DNA of 64,000 nt from NCBI RefSeq assembly GCF_001017175.1, contig NZ_LCYG01000004.1, positions 123,476 through 187,475 on the forward strand. The letters run 5' to 3'. Of the stretch, positions 51,992 to 62,825 are shown piece by piece. The position numbers and the translations under genes were made by a program. The stretch's first letter is position 1, and each line of letters opens with the position of its first letter. The notes beneath the pieces are model-generated. The model ran no database searches, was not told the DNA's origin, and saw only the letters and a list, made by a program, of their open reading frames with translations. This DNA is from Microvirga vignae (GTDB lineage: Bacteria > Pseudomonadota > Alphaproteobacteria > Rhizobiales > Beijerinckiaceae).

Positions 51992-54421
51992 CTAGATCCC
52001 GATGAAGTCGTGGTGGTAGAGGGTCGCCTTGTTGATGAGTGTGGCGATCTTCACGGCGCCGATCCGGCCCGTACCGTCGGCGTCGTAATAAAGGCTGCCG
52101 GTCCCCTTGTCGTAGATGATGCGGTCGTCCACATCCTTGGCGACCTTGCCCAGAACGAACGCGTTGCTCGACAGGGTGCCCTTCGGCATCGCCTCGAAGA
52201 TCGTCCGCTTGAGCTGGAATGAGTCAGAGACCGAGGAAAAGTCGGTGATCGTGTCGGGGTAGAGCCTGTTCGGCGCCACGTCGAACAGGAACTTGTCACT
52301 GCCGCTGTTGCCGGTGAGCGTGTCCTTGCCGCTCCCGCCCGAAAGAGTGTCGTTTCCGCTGCCACCGATCAGCGTGTCATTGCCCAGACCGCCGCCCAGA
52401 CGATCGTTGCCGCCACCACCGACGAACCTGTCGGCAGCGGAGCTTCCCACAGTCACCTCCGTAGCGCGGTCGTCCACGATGACGACGAACGTCTTGTCCA
52501 CGCTCTGCCCATTCCCATCCGTGACACGAACCCTGATCTGATGGCTTTGCGCCTGTTCATAATCGAGCAACGAGGAATTTCTGATCACGACTTTATCGCC
52601 GCTGAGAGTAAAGCGCCCGCCGGCGTCGTCCAGCAGGACATAAGTGAATGTGCCCGGGCTCGTCGCAAGCGTGCCTATCTCGGCTCCTGAAGCGGCAAGT
52701 TCGGTTGTACTCCCAGCCAGGAAGTAGGTGCCGCTGCTGTCGGTGACGGTCTCGATGCCGTGCTGGAAGAGCAGGCCGCGCTCGCGAACGGTGAAAGCAT
52801 CGGCGACGAGGACCACCCTGTCCGCCGTGCCGGCTGTTCCGTCCAGCAAGGATGCAATCGTCCTGTCGTTGACCGTGACATCCGTTCCGGCAGCGTCTGT
52901 CAGCGCGATGCCGACGTTCAGGAACGTCTTGTTGCTCAGGTCGAAGGCGTTGCCGGAGAGCTGGAGCACATTCGTTCCCTCGCGACCGTCGATGACGGCG
53001 AAATCCGCGAGCCGCGCCGCATTCGTGACGATCGTATCGTTACCCGCGGAACCGCGAATGACATCGAAGCCCGACAAGGCTGCCGGGACGGTGAGATCCA
53101 AGATTCCGGCTGCGCTCATGGCGATGGTGTCAACCCCACCATTGCTGGAAATCTTGTCTCCGGTGCTGAGTGTCGCAGGCGTAACGAAAAGTGTTTCGCT
53201 GAGGTCGGTGCCTGTGGCGGTATCGCTGCCGCTGCTCAGCGCCTCGTCAGGTGTCGGCGTGAAATGGCGCAGGAAAATATCCGTACTGGCGGTTGCCGGA
53301 TTGTAAGAAGTGTAGGCGACCAGCCAGCTTCCGTCGGCCGAGGCGGTGACCTGAGGAGCGGTTTGATCACCTATCGTCGTTGTCGTTACGAGGATTTCGC
53401 CGCCGATCGAAGCCCCGTCCGCGGAATAACGCTGCTGGTAGATTCCGAAGCCTGATCCGTCCTGCTTCTCAGATTCCCACATGACGACCCAGCCGCCGTC
53501 AGCGAGCGCAGTGACGCTCGGATTCCGTTGATCACCAGCGATCGTTGCATTCACCATGGTCATCGTGCCGGCGGGATCGCCATCGCTCTCGAAGCGCTGG
53601 TGATAGATACCACGCCCCCACCCATCCTTATCGTTTAGGATCTCCCACGTGACGACCCATCCGCCATCGGCGAGTGCTGCCGCGCTGGGGACCAGTCCGA
53701 AAAAACTTGTACTGCTGGATGAGTAAATGGTGACTTCTCCCCCTACGGGATTGCCATTCGCGTCATACCGCTGCTGCCGGATATCGCCAGACTCCCACGC
53801 GACGACCCAGCCGCCATCCGCAAGGCTTGTCACACTGGGTGTCATCTGAGAATTGACAGCAAACGTATTGACCTGGCTCTCTACGCCAATCGGCACGCCG
53901 TCTTGAGCATAGCGCTGCTGGTAGATTTCCTGGCCGTTGGATCCGGGACCTTCCCAGGTGACGACCCAGCCCCCGCCCGACCCGTCGGGATTAAGTGGAA
54001 GCGTGGTAACGCTCGGGTTCAGTTGGTCGCTGGTCGTGGTGGTATTGATCAGCCGGTCCTGCGGGCTGTTCGAGCCGTCAAGGAATTGGGGTACGCCGTC
54101 CGAATTGAAGCGCTGCTGGTAGATCCCAAAGCCCGATCCGTCCTGATTGCGAGATTGCCATGTTGCGAGCCAGCCGCCATCGTCTAGCGCCGTCAGGACG
54201 GGGGCTTGCTGCGTGTCGATATTTGTAGTGTTGATCCTGGTCTGTCCACCAACCGGAGAACCTTGAGCACCGTAGCACTGTTGGTAGACATCGCCCGCGC
54301 TCACCCAGGCCACAACCCAGCCGCCATCGGCGAGCACTGTTATGCTGGGACTATCCTGTGGGTTTATCGTAACCGTGTTGACCAGCTTCTCGTCGCCGGC
54401 CGTAATAACGGAGATAGTCAT
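51992..54421 (-). CDS. RTX protein with seven N-terminal propeller-like repeats
   Basis: An 809-aa probable type I secretion substrate without signal peptide. Residues about 24-389 hold seven repeats of 50-60 residues with core LADGGWVVAWES, GIYQQRY, DG.P.GGE and a VNTTT..DQ.PSVT linker. Seven such WD-like blades suggest a seven-bladed beta-propeller, an inference from number and spacing. The middle (about 400-620) resembles beta-rich RTX spacer. A cadherin-like domain follows (about 595-680), then RTX nonapeptides (GGLGNDTLIGGSGNDTLSGG) and the C-terminal module with IIYDKGTGSLYYDADG, ending HHDFIGI. It is divergent from the VOC gene and convergent with pyrG. Binding target unknown. Confidence 0.85.
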   Translation of the reverse strand: MTISVITAGDEKLVNTVTINPQDSPSITVLADGGWVVAWVSAGDVYQQCYGAQGSPVGGQTRINTTNIDTQQAPVLTALDDGGWLATWQSRNQDGSGFGIYQQRFNSDGVPQFLDGSNSPQDRLINTTTTSDQLNPSVTTLPLNPDGSGGGWVVTWEGPGSNGQEIYQQRYAQDGVPIGVESQVNTFAVNSQMTPSVTSLADGGWVVAWESGDIRQQRYDANGNPVGGEVTIYSSSSTSFFGLVPSAAALADGGWVVTWEILNDKDGWGRGIYHQRFESDGDPAGTMTMVNATIAGDQRNPSVTALADGGWVVMWESEKQDGSGFGIYQQRYSADGASIGGEILVTTTTIGDQTAPQVTASADGSWLVAYTSYNPATASTDIFLRHFTPTPDEALSSGSDTATGTDLSETLFVTPATLSTGDKISSNGGVDTIAMSAAGILDLTVPAALSGFDVIRGSAGNDTIVTNAARLADFAVIDGREGTNVLQLSGNAFDLSNKTFLNVGIALTDAAGTDVTVNDRTIASLLDGTAGTADRVVLVADAFTVRERGLLFQHGIETVTDSSGTYFLAGSTTELAASGAEIGTLATSPGTFTYVLLDDAGGRFTLSGDKVVIRNSSLLDYEQAQSHQIRVRVTDGNGQSVDKTFVVIVDDRATEVTVGSSAADRFVGGGGNDRLGGGLGNDTLIGGSGNDTLSGGSGKDTLTGNSGSDKFLFDVAPNRLYPDTITDFSSVSDSFQLKRTIFEAMPKGTLSSNAFVLGKVAKDVDDRIIYDKGTGSLYYDADGTGRIGAVKIATLINKATLYHHDFIGI

Positions 54422-54483
54422 AGGGATTCTCGCTTCTCAAAGGGAAACTGCGGCCATTCCGCGGGCCGGAAAGATAAAGACAT

Positions 54484-54511
54484 GTTATATAGCTTCGTAT
54501 ATCGGGCGCAA
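54484..54511 (-). promoter_or_regulatory. Candidate promoter of the 809-aa RTX gene
   Basis: On the - strand, TTGCGC (54511-54506), a 16-base spacer and TATAAC (54489-54484) lie about 65 bases upstream of the start, in AT-richer divergent DNA. Confidence 0.4.
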
Positions 54512-54583
54512 CTCTCTTCGCTGGAGCCTGTTCTATTCTCGGCGCCCTTGTCCCCGTACCCTTGAGACTCAGATAGAGGATTC

Positions 54584-55447
54584 ATGACCCGCCGGATCGA
54601 CCACCTCGTCATCGCCGTTCACGACCTCGACAAAGTCGCTGACTTCTATCGGCGTCTCGGTTTTCAGGTCGGCGCGCGCAACCGGCATTCCTGGGGTACG
54701 GAAAACAGGCTCGTGCAGTTTCCCGGCACGTTCCTTGAGCTGATCACGGTGGGCGAGGGGGCTCAGATCCCGCCGCACAAGCCAGGGCACTTCGGCTTCG
54801 GAGCCTTCGTTCAGGATTACCTGCGGCATCGCGAAGGTCTCGCAATGCTGGTCCTCGATAGCCGGGATGCCAAGAGGGATGCTGCTGCCTTCGCCCAGAA
54901 TGGCATCGGCGCGTTCGAGCCGTTCCACTTTGAGCGCGGCGGCAAGAAGCCTGACGGCAGCGAAACCAAGGTGGCCTTCACGCTGGCCTTTGCAGCGGAC
55001 CCGTCCGCACCGAAGGCAGGTTTCTTCGTGTGCCAGCAGCATTATCCAGAAAATTTCTGGAACCCGGCTTTTCAGGTTCATGATAATGGGGCCACGGGTT
55101 TGGCGACGGTCGCCCTCGCGGCACCGGAGCCGGATCGTTGCAAGAAGTTCCTGACGGACTTTACCGGCTCAATTCCAACGAGTCCGGCCTTGCATGATCT
55201 CTCGTTCCGGCTCGCCGATGCGCATCTCGATGTGATGACGCCGGACGATGCTGGTGAAACCTATATCTCGGTCGAAGCCGAGTTGGATCAGCCGTCCTTC
55301 GTCGCATTCGCTGTGCGTGTGGAAGACATTCACATACAGGCCAAGCGCCTCGATGCGGCGGAAGTTCCTTACCAGCACGTCGGCAGCCGGCTTGTCGTGC
55401 CGGCGAGTGCGGCCTTCGGTGTCGCGATAGCCTTCGAAGCAACGTGA
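54584..55447 (+). CDS. VOC-fold (glyoxalase-like) protein
   Basis: A 287-aa cytoplasmic protein of the vicinal-oxygen-chelate superfamily, similar to the Glyoxalase_3 type. The N-terminal half starts RRIDHLVIAVHDLDKVADFY, with RRLGFQVG and a metal-type His, and WGTENRLVQFPGTFLELITV. A second, weaker half runs from about residue 165 to 285. The substrate is not evident; these proteins include dioxygenases, lyases and resistance proteins. It is divergent from the RTX gene and upstream of a DUF350 gene with a 51-base gap. Confidence 0.8.
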   Translation: MTRRIDHLVIAVHDLDKVADFYRRLGFQVGARNRHSWGTENRLVQFPGTFLELITVGEGAQIPPHKPGHFGFGAFVQDYLRHREGLAMLVLDSRDAKRDAAAFAQNGIGAFEPFHFERGGKKPDGSETKVAFTLAFAADPSAPKAGFFVCQQHYPENFWNPAFQVHDNGATGLATVALAAPEPDRCKKFLTDFTGSIPTSPALHDLSFRLADAHLDVMTPDDAGETYISVEAELDQPSFVAFAVRVEDIHIQAKRLDAAEVPYQHVGSRLVVPASAAFGVAIAFEAT

Positions 55448-55498
55448 TGTTAACCATAACCCTGTAACGATCCTGTTAGTGAATCGTAGGGGCTTATC

Positions 55499-55900
55499 GT
55501 GACTTCAATTCTGGCGGGCTTGCTCGACTTCCTGATCTTCTTCGTCATCGCCGTTGCGCTCGTGGCGCTGTATCTCGGTACCTACACGGTGGCGACGATG
55601 CATAACGAGTTCGCCCTGATCAGAGAGAACGTGATCTCGGCCTCGACAGCCCTCGGCTTCAGCCTCGTCGGCTTTGCTCTTCCCCTCGGCAGCGCCATCG
55701 TGCATGCGCAGAGCATTCCGGACCTGCTCGTCTGGGGCCTTGTGGCGCTGGCGGTTCAGATCGTCGTGTACTGGCTCGTGCGCATCGTGATGCCGAATCT
55801 CTCCCAACGGATCGCTTCCGGCGAGATGGCCGCCGCCCTGTTCTTGGGCGCAGCCTCGCTGTCGGCCGGCATCATCAACGCGGCGTCGATGACGTTCTAA
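55499..55900 (+). CDS. DUF350 family inner-membrane protein
   Basis: A 133-aa protein of four predicted transmembrane helices (about 4-28, 46-68, 75-96, 108-130) with the DUF350 pattern ENVISASTALGFSLVGFALP then LGSAIVHA. The start is GTG 55499, behind GTAGGGG. DUF350 proteins are of unknown function, in some species linked to membrane stress (YjfL-like). Its last 4 bases overlap the convergent HTH gene. Confidence 0.85.
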   Translation: MTSILAGLLDFLIFFVIAVALVALYLGTYTVATMHNEFALIRENVISASTALGFSLVGFALPLGSAIVHAQSIPDLLVWGLVALAVQIVVYWLVRIVMPNLSQRIASGEMAAALFLGAASLSAGIINAASMTF

Positions 55901-56166
55901 GAAGTCGCTGCCACGATTTTCGCGAGCTTGACGACATCGTCACGGATCGCTTGAGGAACCAGTCTTGGATCCTCAAGGTGAACGGCATATTGCATGGCAA
56001 TACGCTCCAGGGCTCTGAGGTAGAGATCGTGAATCTCTTTCTCTCCCCATTCCAAGGCTTGGTATTCTCGCAGGCTCACGTCGATCACATGGGCCATTTG
56101 GTTTTGATTGAAACCAAGAGCTTTTCGCAGACCCAGAAGTTCTTCGATTTTGCTTTGTTCTGACAT
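55897..56166 (-). CDS. Small HTH (XRE-like) protein
   Basis: An 89-aa cytoplasmic protein. Residues about 9-40 resemble an XRE-type helix-turn-helix (LLGLRKALGFNQNQMAHVID then VSLREYQALEWG), followed by a helical tail. The start CAT at 56164-56166 is behind GGAGGTTCCG. It could be a small regulator or an unpaired antitoxin-like protein; no toxin partner is next to it. Convergent with DUF350, with a 4-base overlap. Confidence 0.65.
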   Translation of the reverse strand: MSEQSKIEELLGLRKALGFNQNQMAHVIDVSLREYQALEWGEKEIHDLYLRALERIAMQYAVHLEDPRLVPQAIRDDVVKLAKIVAATS

Positions 56167-56451
56167 CGGAACCTCCCACGCGCTGCCCCGAGAGTAAAGA
56201 GGTCAGATCGGGACTGGCCGCAGATGTTTTTTCTTATTTTCCCTCTCATGTCATAGTATGGCATCGCCTAACCCTAAGTAAATTCGAATTTCATCGCAGA
56301 AGAACATTCTGAAGAGCTTGGTTAAAGTTTCGGCCCTGGTCATAGAGGCTGCCTCCGAAGCGTTCCGGCTTAACAACGGCCTTGCCTTGAAGGGGAAAAA
56401 GGAGGCATCTCGCCACTTTGCTTGCTGCGCCAGAACGGCTAGAGACGGTGC

Positions 56452-57300
56452 ATGACCGATACGAAAATCACCCCCGCCGTCGTCGAGGCAGGCCCCGTCC
56501 GCTTCGGCAATCACCTGCCGCTCAGCATCATTGCAGGCCCATGCGCCATGGAGAGCCGCGATCACGCGCTCGAGATAGCCGCAGCCCTCAAGGAGATCAC
56601 AGGCAGGCTCGGTCTCGGGCTCGTCTACAAGTCGTCCTTCGACAAGGCGAACCGGACCTCGATTTCGAGCGCCCGCGGCATCGGTCTCGACAAGGCGCTG
56701 GGCATCTTCGCCGAGGTGAAGGAAAAGTTCGGCCTTCCCGTCATCACCGACGTGCACGAGAACGACCAATGCGCTGCCGTCGGCGAGGTGGTCGACATCC
56801 TCCAGATCCCGGCCTTCCTGTGCCGCCAGACCGATCTTCTCGTCGCCGCCGCCAAGACGGGCCGGGTCGTGAATGTGAAGAAGGGCCAATTCCTGGCCCC
56901 CTGGGACATGGCCAATGTCGCCGCCAAGGTGAAGGCTGCCGGCAATTCGAACGTGATGCTCACCGAGCGCGGAGCCTCCTTTGGCTACAATACGCTCGTC
57001 TCCGACATGCGCAGCCTGCCGATCATGGCGGAAACCGGCGCGCCGGTGATCTTCGACGCCACGCATTCCGTGCAGCAGCCCGGCGGCAAGGGCACGACTT
57101 CGGGTGGCCAGCGGGAATATGTGCCGGTTCTGGCCCGTGCTGCGGTCGCCGTGGGTGTGGCGGGCATCTTCATCGAGACCCACCAGGACCCGGACACGGC
57201 TCCCTCCGACGGTCCCAACATGGTGCCGCTGAAGGAGCTGGACGGCCTGCTTGCCCAGCTGAAGGCCTTCGACGAGCTCGCCAAGGGCAGGGCGAAATAA
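56452..57300 (+). CDS. kdsA: 3-deoxy-8-phosphooctulonate (KDO-8-P) synthase
   Basis: Condenses PEP with arabinose 5-phosphate to make KDO-8-P for the lipopolysaccharide core, linked by pathway to the lpx genes of this window. 282 aa; TIM-barrel motifs [69 protein letters not shown] and [20 protein letters not shown]. The 285 bases upstream hold no recognisable gene. It is a separate transcription unit from pyrG here, split off by the RTX-VOC-DUF350-HTH block. Confidence 0.96.
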   Translation: MTDTKITPAVVEAGPVRFGNHLPLSIIAGPCAMESRDHALEIAAALKEITGRLGLGLVYKSSFDKANRTSISSARGIGLDKALGIFAEVKEKFGLPVITDVHENDQCAAVGEVVDILQIPAFLCRQTDLLVAAAKTGRVVNVKKGQFLAPWDMANVAAKVKAAGNSNVMLTERGASFGYNTLVSDMRSLPIMAETGAPVIFDATHSVQQPGGKGTTSGGQREYVPVLARAAVAVGVAGIFIETHQDPDTAPSDGPNMVPLKELDGLLAQLKAFDELAKGRAK

Positions 57301-57425
57301 GTCCGGCCCCGACAATCCCATGACATGGTCGTGGGGCAGCTGTGCATACCTACATCTCCCCCTGCGACAGGGCCGTGATATGGAGCGATAAGGCTCCATC
57401 TCGCGGCTTTCTTCGTTAGAGCGTC

Positions 57426-58595
57426 ATGTCCTCCCGCAATCTCATCCTGATCCTCGCCGTCAGCGGCTTTGCCAGCACCTTCTCCGCCCGCGCGGTCGAG
57501 CCCATGGTCGGGGTGATTGCCCGGGACCTCAACTCCACGGCGCAGACCATCGCGTTGCTCTCGGCTGCCTTCGCGCTGCCTTACGCCTTCATCCAGCCGA
57601 TCCTGGGACCCATCGGCGATGCGCTCGGCAAGGAGCGCGTGATGAAGGTGGCGCTCGCGCTGCTCCTCCTGGCGCTCGCCGGGTCCTTCTTCGCACCCAA
57701 TGCCGAGACGCTTTTCGCCTTGCGCATCGTTGCAGGAGCCGCCGCTGGCGGAGCGGTGCCGCTCTCCATCGCACTCATCGGCGACCGTGTGGAAATGGCC
57801 CAGCGCCAGGTTGCGCTCAGCCGCTACCTCGTGGCCGTCATCATGGGTCAGCTGGCGGGTTCGTCGCTCGCGGGCCTTCTGGCGGAATGGATCGGCTGGC
57901 GCGGCGTGTTCGGCCTGTCCACGATCATGCTGGCCTGTGCGCTGGCCGCCACCGTCATCGGTTTCCGGGGAGCTTTGCCCGGCGGCAAGTTCGATCCCAG
58001 AACGGCGCTTCTGCGCTACCGGGGCATCCTGTCCAATCCCCGTGCGCTGTTCCTCTTCGGCTCCGTCTTCGTGGAGGCGACAGCAATCTTCAGTGTTTTC
58101 CCCTATATCGCGCCGTTGCTTGAGGAGCGTGGCGGAGGCGGGGCGACCCAGGCCGGGTTTGCCATCGGGGGCTTTGCCATCGGTGGTCTCGTCTATTCCA
58201 CCCTTGTGACCTGGATGCTGAAGAATTTGGGACTCAGCCGCATCCTCATCGGCGGCGGCCTCCTTGCGGCTGCGGCCTTGGTCGCCTTGGGATTTGCCGG
58301 AGACTGGAAGCTCGATCTCATGGCCCTGCTGCTCATGGGCCTCGGCTTCTACATGCTCCACAACACCTTTCAGGCGCAGGTGACGGAGGTGGCGCCGGAA
58401 GCGCGCGCCTCAGCGGTCGCGCTCCACGCGTTCTCGTTCTTCTGCGGTCAGGCGCTCGGCGTGGTGCTGATGGGCTTCGGCCTGCGCCATGTCGGCCTCA
58501 CGGCCTCGACCGCCATTGCCGCCCTCGTCATCTTGGGAGTCGGCCTGAACGCCTCGCTCGTCCTGAGGCGTCCGGCTCCTCAACGGGCCCGGTAG
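57426..58595 (+). CDS. MFS transporter, DHA1-like
   Basis: A 389-aa 12-helix inner-membrane transporter. The first helix follows directly after MSSRN. Motif-A-like loop [13 protein letters not shown], then [20 protein letters not shown] and a motif-C-like [20 protein letters not shown]. Resembles drug and sugar exporters; substrate unknown. It follows kdsA by 125 bases that include a short TGGAGC/GCTCCA hairpin. Its 3' end overlaps the convergent queF gene by 16 bases. Confidence 0.85.
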   Translation: MSSRNLILILAVSGFASTFSARAVEPMVGVIARDLNSTAQTIALLSAAFALPYAFIQPILGPIGDALGKERVMKVALALLLLALAGSFFAPNAETLFALRIVAGAAAGGAVPLSIALIGDRVEMAQRQVALSRYLVAVIMGQLAGSSLAGLLAEWIGWRGVFGLSTIMLACALAATVIGFRGALPGGKFDPRTALLRYRGILSNPRALFLFGSVFVEATAIFSVFPYIAPLLEERGGGGATQAGFAIGGFAIGGLVYSTLVTWMLKNLGLSRILIGGGLLAAAALVALGFAGDWKLDLMALLLMGLGFYMLHNTFQAQVTEVAPEARASAVALHAFSFFCGQALGVVLMGFGLRHVGLTASTAIAALVILGVGLNASLVLRRPAPQRAR

Positions 58596-59032
58596 GGCGC
58601 AACGCCCTGATCGGGCAGCCAGAGGTTCTTCGGCAACTCGCCGGTCTGCCAGAACACGTCGATCGGAATGCCGCCGCGCGGATACCAGTAGCCGCCGATG
58701 CGCAGGTAGCGAGGCTCCAGCAGTTCGGCGAGGCGCTTGCCGATGGCCACCGTGCAATCCTCGTGGAACGCGCCGTGATTGCGGAAGCTGTGCATGTAGA
58801 GCTTCAGCGACTTCGACTCGACGAGCCACGGGCCCGGCACGTAGTCGATCACGAGGATCGCGAAATCGGGCTGGCCGGTCACCGGGCAGAGCGACGTGAA
58901 TTCCGGCACCGTGAAGCGGGCGAGATAATCCGTGTCGGGATGCGGGTTCGGCACCCGGTCGAGCTGCGCTTCTTCCGGCGTCTGGGGCAGGGCGCTCGCC
59001 TGACCGAGCTGGAGATGGGGCTCCGTCGTCAT
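58580..59032 (-). CDS. queF: NADPH-dependent 7-cyano-7-deazaguanine reductase
   Basis: Reduces preQ0 to preQ1 in queuosine synthesis. A 150-aa unimodular QueF. Cys49 in [12 protein letters not shown] forms the thioimide, Asp56 is the acid, and the family signature [20 protein letters not shown] binds NADPH. I start at the ATG at 59032, behind AAGGTG; the frame's upstream ATG (59050) has no such site. No preQ1 riboswitch was recognised upstream. Convergent overlap with the MFS gene; divergent from eno. Confidence 0.95.
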   Translation of the reverse strand: MTTEPHLQLGQASALPQTPEEAQLDRVPNPHPDTDYLARFTVPEFTSLCPVTGQPDFAILVIDYVPGPWLVESKSLKLYMHSFRNHGAFHEDCTVAIGKRLAELLEPRYLRIGGYWYPRGGIPIDVFWQTGELPKNLWLPDQGVAPYRAR

Positions 59033-59118
59033 ATTTTCACCTTGGATCAAGACCTTCTAGATTGCTCTCGTCCTTGCCCGGTTCAGCATTTCGGTCAATA
59101 AGCCTTTTCATGACGTGA

Positions 59119-60441
<1,323 letters not shown>

Positions 60442-60456
60442 GATAACTACATTTCA

Positions 60457-60494
60457 GTTAACGAAGGTGAGGCGCCGGGATCACCTTCGTTAAC
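60457..60494. terminator. 14-bp inverted repeat after eno
   Basis: Perfect GTTAACGAAGGTGA/TCACCTTCGTTAAC with a 10-base loop, 16 bases after the eno stop. There is no T-run, so it may stabilise the eno 3' end or act with the terminator at 60509-60544. Confidence 0.55.
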
Positions 60495-60508
60495 TCCTTG
60501 CAATATAA

Positions 60509-60544
60509 GCCGTTTCGGAGATCGAGGTCCCGAAGCGGCCTTTT
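60509..60544 (+). terminator. Intrinsic terminator downstream of eno
   Basis: 10-bp stem GCCGTTTCGG/CCGAAGCGGC with one G-U pair and an 11-base loop, followed by CTTTT. Between it and the next gene, bases 60660-60675 form the palindrome CGTTAT-ATTA-ATAACG near the start of the RTX gene. Confidence 0.7.
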
Positions 60545-60704
60545 CATTGCGATGCAATTCGACCGGAAATGCCTTCAGAGCGCTCTCGCAGGTTGCTCCA
60601 GTGCTCTGGACTTCCTCTGAGCAGCCGCAAAAGCTCTTGGCTTGTTCCAGAACGTGAAACGTTATATTAATAACGAACTCTTCTGAGGCTTTCCGGAACA
60701 TGCC

Positions 60705-62447
60705 ATGACCACCTACACCTACACCGTCAGCACCGCCGAGACCGCGACCCGGACCGTAGGAGCGAACGAGTCGCTGCTCGTCGCCCCAACCGGCAGCATC
60801 TCGGTCTCGCTAGCTACTGGGCATGCCATCGATGCCGCTGCCGGCGCTACCATCAACATCCTCGGCACGGTCGCTGCAGGCGGCGTACTCGGATCTGCAC
60901 TCTGGTCCGCAGGATCGGCAAGTGTGAGCATCGGAGCCACGGGCACCGTCCTATCTAACAATATAGGCCTGTACCTTGAAAATGCCGGACCGAACTTCGT
61001 CGAGAATGACGGCACGATCTCCGGGGCCAACGCAGCGGTTAGAAGTTCCGCTTCACTGTACCTCATCAACAGAGGCACGATTCAGTCTGGAGACGGGACA
61101 GATTTTACAAGCGATGCGATCGGGGGCTCCTCCAGCGCCGACACGATCATCAACGAGGGCGTCATCCGCGGAGGGGAAATCTACCTTGGGGATGGGCGCG
61201 ATATCTATTACGGCCGCAACGGCTTTGCTCAAAAGCTTATCTCACTCGGAAACGGCGACGACCGTGCCTATGGCGGCGCAGGATCGGAGCATTTCTACGG
61301 CGCAACCGGCGACGACCTTCTCGACGGCGGCGGCGGACAGGATAGGGCTCTGTTTACTGATTCTGCCGCTGGAACCCATACGATCGATCTGCGGATCTCG
61401 GGCCCGCAGGATACCGGCGAGGGCTTCGACACCCTCGTCAGCATCGAGAACGTCACGGTATTCAACGGCGACTATCAGCTGATCGGCAATGATGCCGGAA
61501 ATGTCTTCGAAGGTGGTATCGGCAAAGACACCCTCATCGGCGGCAACGGCAACGACACCCTGTTCGGCTATCAAGGCGACGACATCTTCGATGGCGGCTC
61601 TGGCATCGACACCGTCACCTTTACGCCTCTCGTTTCTGGCTTCGGCCGCATTGTGATCAACGTAAGCGCGGTGGTGAACTTGGCGAGCCAAGCGGCCCAG
61701 GACACCGGCTACGGCAACGACACCTTCATCGGCATCGAGAACCTCATCGGCACTGCTCTGGCCGACACCTTCACCGGTGACGGCGCGGCCAACACCTTCT
61801 GGGGCAAGCTCGGCAACGACACCCTCGACGGCGCCAGCGGCAACGATGTGCTGGTGCAGGAGATGGCCGACGGCGACGACCGCCTCGTCGGCGGCGCCGG
61901 CTTCGATACGGTGAGCTTTGCCGGCTCGGCCGGCGCCGACATCAGCCTCGCCCGCACCGGTGCCCAGAGCAGCGCCTACGGCGCCGACATCTATCTCGGC
62001 ATCGAGAACCTTTCCGGCGGCGCAGGGAACGACCGCTTCACCGGCAGCACGCTGGCGAACACGCTCAAGGGCAATGCCGGCAACGACACGCTCGACGGCG
62101 GCACCGGCAAGGACGTGCTGACGGGCGGGGCGGGCAACGACACCTTCGTGTTCAGGGACCGGCTCGGCAGCGCCAACGTCGACCAGATCACCGACTACAA
62201 CAAGGCCTATGACAGCCTCCAGCTCGACAACCGCTACATGAGCAAGCTGGGTCCGGCGGGCCGCCTGAGCAGCGCGAAGTTCGTGCTGGGGACCAAGGCT
62301 CTCGATGCCGATGATCACCTGATCTACGACCGGGCCAAGGGCTGTCTCTACTACGACCCGGACGGCTCGGGCGCGGCCGCGAAGGTGCTGATCGCCCAGT
62401 TCACCAACAAGGCGGCTCTCACCTATTCCGAGTTCACCGTCATCTGA
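60705..62447 (+). CDS. RTX protein with beta-helix-like N-terminus
   Basis: A 580-aa probable type I secretion substrate. There is no signal peptide. Residues 1-150 look like a parallel beta-solenoid (spaced [46 protein letters not shown]). Several RTX groups follow ([50 protein letters not shown]), then the C-terminal module with [16 protein letters not shown], ending SEFTVI. The long RTX part implies calcium-dependent folding outside the cell. It stands alone between eno and the FtsB-like gene. Function unknown beyond probable surface or matrix role. Confidence 0.87.
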   Translation: MTTYTYTVSTAETATRTVGANESLLVAPTGSISVSLATGHAIDAAAGATINILGTVAAGGVLGSALWSAGSASVSIGATGTVLSNNIGLYLENAGPNFVENDGTISGANAAVRSSASLYLINRGTIQSGDGTDFTSDAIGGSSSADTIINEGVIRGGEIYLGDGRDIYYGRNGFAQKLISLGNGDDRAYGGAGSEHFYGATGDDLLDGGGGQDRALFTDSAAGTHTIDLRISGPQDTGEGFDTLVSIENVTVFNGDYQLIGNDAGNVFEGGIGKDTLIGGNGNDTLFGYQGDDIFDGGSGIDTVTFTPLVSGFGRIVINVSAVVNLASQAAQDTGYGNDTFIGIENLIGTALADTFTGDGAANTFWGKLGNDTLDGASGNDVLVQEMADGDDRLVGGAGFDTVSFAGSAGADISLARTGAQSSAYGADIYLGIENLSGGAGNDRFTGSTLANTLKGNAGNDTLDGGTGKDVLTGGAGNDTFVFRDRLGSANVDQITDYNKAYDSLQLDNRYMSKLGPAGRLSSAKFVLGTKALDADDHLIYDRAKGCLYYDPDGSGAAAKVLIAQFTNKAALTYSEFTVI

Positions 62448-62477
62448 TGAGACATAAGACGACGACGGATGAAGAAG

Positions 62478-62506
62478 GGGCCGCTTCGAGCGGCCCTTTT
62501 CTTTTT
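62478..62506 (+). terminator. Intrinsic terminator after the fourth RTX gene
   Basis: 8-bp stem GGGCCGCT/AGCGGCCC, extendable by AAG at the base, with a TCG loop and TTTTCTTTTT tail. Confidence 0.85.
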
Positions 62507-62521
62507 AAGAGACTCTCCGCC

Positions 62522-62640
62522 CGTCCTGGCCGTCCCCGGACTTGATCCGGGGATCAGTCCCGGCCATCCACGTCTTCAACCGGTGCATTACCCAAGACTT
62601 GGATCCTCGGGACAAGCCCGGGGATGACGAGGTGAGGGCT
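62522..62640. repeat. REP-like palindromic repeat, copy 2
   Basis: Homologous to 49526-49625. Hairpin TCCCCGGA/TCCGGGGA (62533-62553, same CTTGA loop), then GGCCATCCACGTCTTCAA, and hairpin ATCCTCGGG/CCCGGGGAT (62603-62625, loop ACAAG, one wobble), ending GATGACGAGGTGAGG. A related fragment (TCATGGCGGACTTG and inverted arm) continues near 62700-62727, which suggests a second partial unit. The rest of the 380-base gap before 62826 holds no gene. Confidence 0.8.
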
Positions 62641-62785
62641 GGGGATGACGGGAGGCACAGCGCTCCTCTGTCATTCCGGTAGCATGAGCCGTCCTCCTCG
62701 TCATGGCGGACTTGTGCGGCCATCCCGAGCGGAACGGCGGCACGAGGGCGGAGCGACATGCTGGAACAACCTCGATGCCTTGTTC

Positions 62786-62800
62786 CTAACCCCTTCTTAA
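62786..62800. promoter_or_regulatory. CtrA-like site upstream of the FtsB-like gene
   Basis: CTAA-N7-TTAA followed by CC, one mismatch from the CtrA half-site pair TTAA-N7-TTAA used in alphaproteobacterial cell-cycle control, 26 bases before the start of a division gene. Short motif, so chance is possible. Confidence 0.3.
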
Positions 62801-62825
62801 CCATGCCGGGTGTAGATCTCACCCC

